From Actinomycetes bacterium (GTDB taxonomy: Bacteria > Actinomycetota > Actinomycetes > Actinomycetales > Microbacteriaceae), in assembly GCA_023431405.1 (NCBI GenBank), contig JAEYVZ010000085.1:1-44616 (forward strand): a stretch of DNA of 44,616 nt, written 5' to 3'. The notes beneath the pieces were generated by a model. It had not been told where the DNA came from. It ran no database searches and saw only the letters and a list, made by a program, of their open reading frames with translations. Below, one piece after another: positions 43,769 to 44,616 of the stretch. Made by a program: the position numbers and the translations under genes. The stretch's first letter is position 1, and the number at the start of each line of letters is the position of its first letter.

Positions 43769-44512
43769 ATGGGCCCTTCACGTGGATCGAGGAACGCGAA
43801 GCGCCCGGCATCCGGATCCCGCGGCGGCTCGCCGGCCAAGAAATCGCCGCCCAAGAAGTCGCCGGCCAAGAAGTCGCCGCAGGCAGCCGCACCCCCTCCG
43901 CATCCGCCCGCTGGACCGTTCCGGCTGGGCGCGGTGGCGGGAACGACGCCGGGCAGGTGGATCGACACCTGGAAAGAGCGGATGCCGCGCACCCCTCTCG
44001 AGCTCGTTCCCCTCGAGCCGGCCGCTCAGCGTGAGGCGCTGCAGGCGGCGGCCGTCGACGCCGCGCTCGTGCGGCTCCCGATCGAGCGAGACGGGCTGCA
44101 CCTCATCCCGCTCTACGACGAGGTGCCCGTCGTCGTCTGCGCCGCCGACTCGCACCTGACGGCCGCCGAACAGCTCACGCTCGACGACCTCGCCGGGGAG
44201 GTCGTCATCACTCCGCGCGACAGCGTGCTCGACGTGCAGGTGCCCGGTGCGGTCGCCCCGTCGTTCGCGCCGCCCGCCACCACCGGCGAGGCGATCGCGA
44301 CGGTCGCCGCCGGGGTGGGCGTGGTGATCGTGCCGATGTCGCTCGCGCGCCTCCACCACCGCAAAGACGCCGACTACCGGCCTCTGCGGGAGGGCCCGGT
44401 CTCGAGCGTCGCGCTCGCGTGGCCGAAGGATGCCGAAGGCGACGCGGCCGAGATGATCGAGACGTTCGTCGGCATCGTCCGCGGCCGCACCGCCCACTCG
44501 TCACGGTCGTGA
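43769..44512 (+). CDS. LysR-type effector-binding domain protein lacking HTH
   Basis: 247 residues. Residues 1-48 are basic and rich in Lys, Pro and Ser, with three SPxKK units at about 21-35 (SPAKK, SPPKK, SPAKK). From about 50 (FRLGAVAGTTPGRWIDTWKE) the chain follows the LysR substrate-binding fold: PLELVPLEP, DAALVRLPIE, VPVVVCAADSHLTAAEQLTL, TVAAGVGVVIVPMSLARL. The winged helix that should precede it is absent. It may work as a DNA-associated sensor through the charged tail, or as a ligand-binding protein. The tail resembles those of histone H1-like proteins. Confidence 0.85.
   Translation: MGPSRGSRNAKRPASGSRGGSPAKKSPPKKSPAKKSPQAAAPPPHPPAGPFRLGAVAGTTPGRWIDTWKERMPRTPLELVPLEPAAQREALQAAAVDAALVRLPIERDGLHLIPLYDEVPVVVCAADSHLTAAEQLTLDDLAGEVVITPRDSVLDVQVPGAVAPSFAPPATTGEAIATVAAGVGVVIVPMSLARLHHRKDADYRPLREGPVSSVALAWPKDAEGDAAEMIETFVGIVRGRTAHSSRS
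43831..43875 (+). repeat. In-frame 15-bp tandem repeat, SPxKK coding
   Basis: Three near-identical units of GCCGGCCAAGAARTC (43831-43845, 43846-43860, 43861-43875) encode the basic tail of the LysR-like protein. Slight differences between the units suggest selection or age. Confidence 0.9.
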
Positions 44513-44567
44513 CCGCGACCCGCCTGACGCGAGCGACAGCCGCCCGCCGGACGGGCGCGGACCGGAA

Positions 44568-44616
44568 AGACGGTGTCCGGACAGACGGTGTCCGGACAGA
44601 CGGTGTCCGGACAGAC
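44568..44616. repeat. 15-bp tandem repeat, three units plus a fourth cut by the window end
   Basis: Unit AGACGGTGTCCGGAC repeated exactly at 44568-44582, 44583-44597 and 44598-44612, then AGAC at the window edge. Neighbouring units create the perfect 10-bp palindrome TGTCCGGACA. The array follows the stop of the LysR-like gene by 55 bp. Its full length and neighbours are outside the window. Confidence 0.95.

Overview
The window is a stretch of chromosome from a high-GC (about 70%) actinobacterium. It most resembles the Microbacteriaceae, probably Microbacterium or a close relative. The reasons are an actinobacterial-type RpoB, a DivIVA-domain coiled-coil protein, a DUF4916-type NUDIX protein, adjacent lhr and nei genes as in mycobacteria, and many start codons placed 6-8 nt after a TANNNT box, which suggests leaderless transcription. 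I see no tRNA, rRNA, transposase, integrase, phage gene or CRISPR array.

Layout. 1-2960: 5' part of rpoB on the minus strand; its 3' end lies outside the window. 2961-3279: back-to-back promoters for rpoB and a plus-strand gene. 3280-5901: a DUF4062 + STAND NTPase + TPR protein, the most accessory-looking gene here and a candidate conflict or signalling protein. Its stop codon lies at the edge of a 7-unit, 19-20 bp tandem repeat (5881-6015). 6027-8356: 5-oxoproline catabolism, pxpA and a fused pxpB-pxpC. 8501-13947: an oligopeptide/dipeptide ABC transporter, with a fused double ATPase on plus and dppA-dppB-dppC on minus. 14095-16925: a spermidine-synthase-like methyltransferase-fold protein, a TPR protein, a 23-codon possible leaderless ORF, a SprT-like metalloprotease and a ComB-family protein. 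16953-18539: two hotdog thioesterases and a TetR regulator with a dyad operator. 18564-21029: a GH3 beta-glucosidase with inverted domain order behind a perfect CebR-type operator. 21739-25985: a MacB/FtsX-type ABC exporter with its NarL-type two-component system; both promoters share a nearly identical upstream 20-mer. 26083-31452: Lrp regulator, DUF6421 protein, SDR, MFS transporter and threonine-aldolase-like enzyme. 31483-34486: DivIVA-like protein, NUDIX-like protein and carboxylesterase. 34483-42114: an ABC-F ATPase behind a structured leader with an 8-codon leader peptide, then lhr helicase and nei glycosylase. 42118-44512: YitT membrane protein, hexapeptide-repeat protein, DUF1304 protein and a LysR effector domain without a DNA-binding domain. 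44568-44616: a 15-bp tandem repeat running off the window.

How the genes may work together. PxpABC would turn 5-oxoproline into glutamate next to a peptide importer. The two-component system probably activates its own operon and the exporter operon through the shared 20-mer. The ABC-F leader looks like a ribosome-sensing attenuator, as known for antibiotic-resistance ABC-F genes. Lhr and Nei form a DNA repair pair. The strongest candidates for undescribed biology are the twin promoters with the shared operator, the ABC-F leader, the Lrp/DUF6421/SDR/aldolase cluster and the DUF4062-STAND protein with its repeat array. All functions are read from sequence and family knowledge; nothing was searched or computed.
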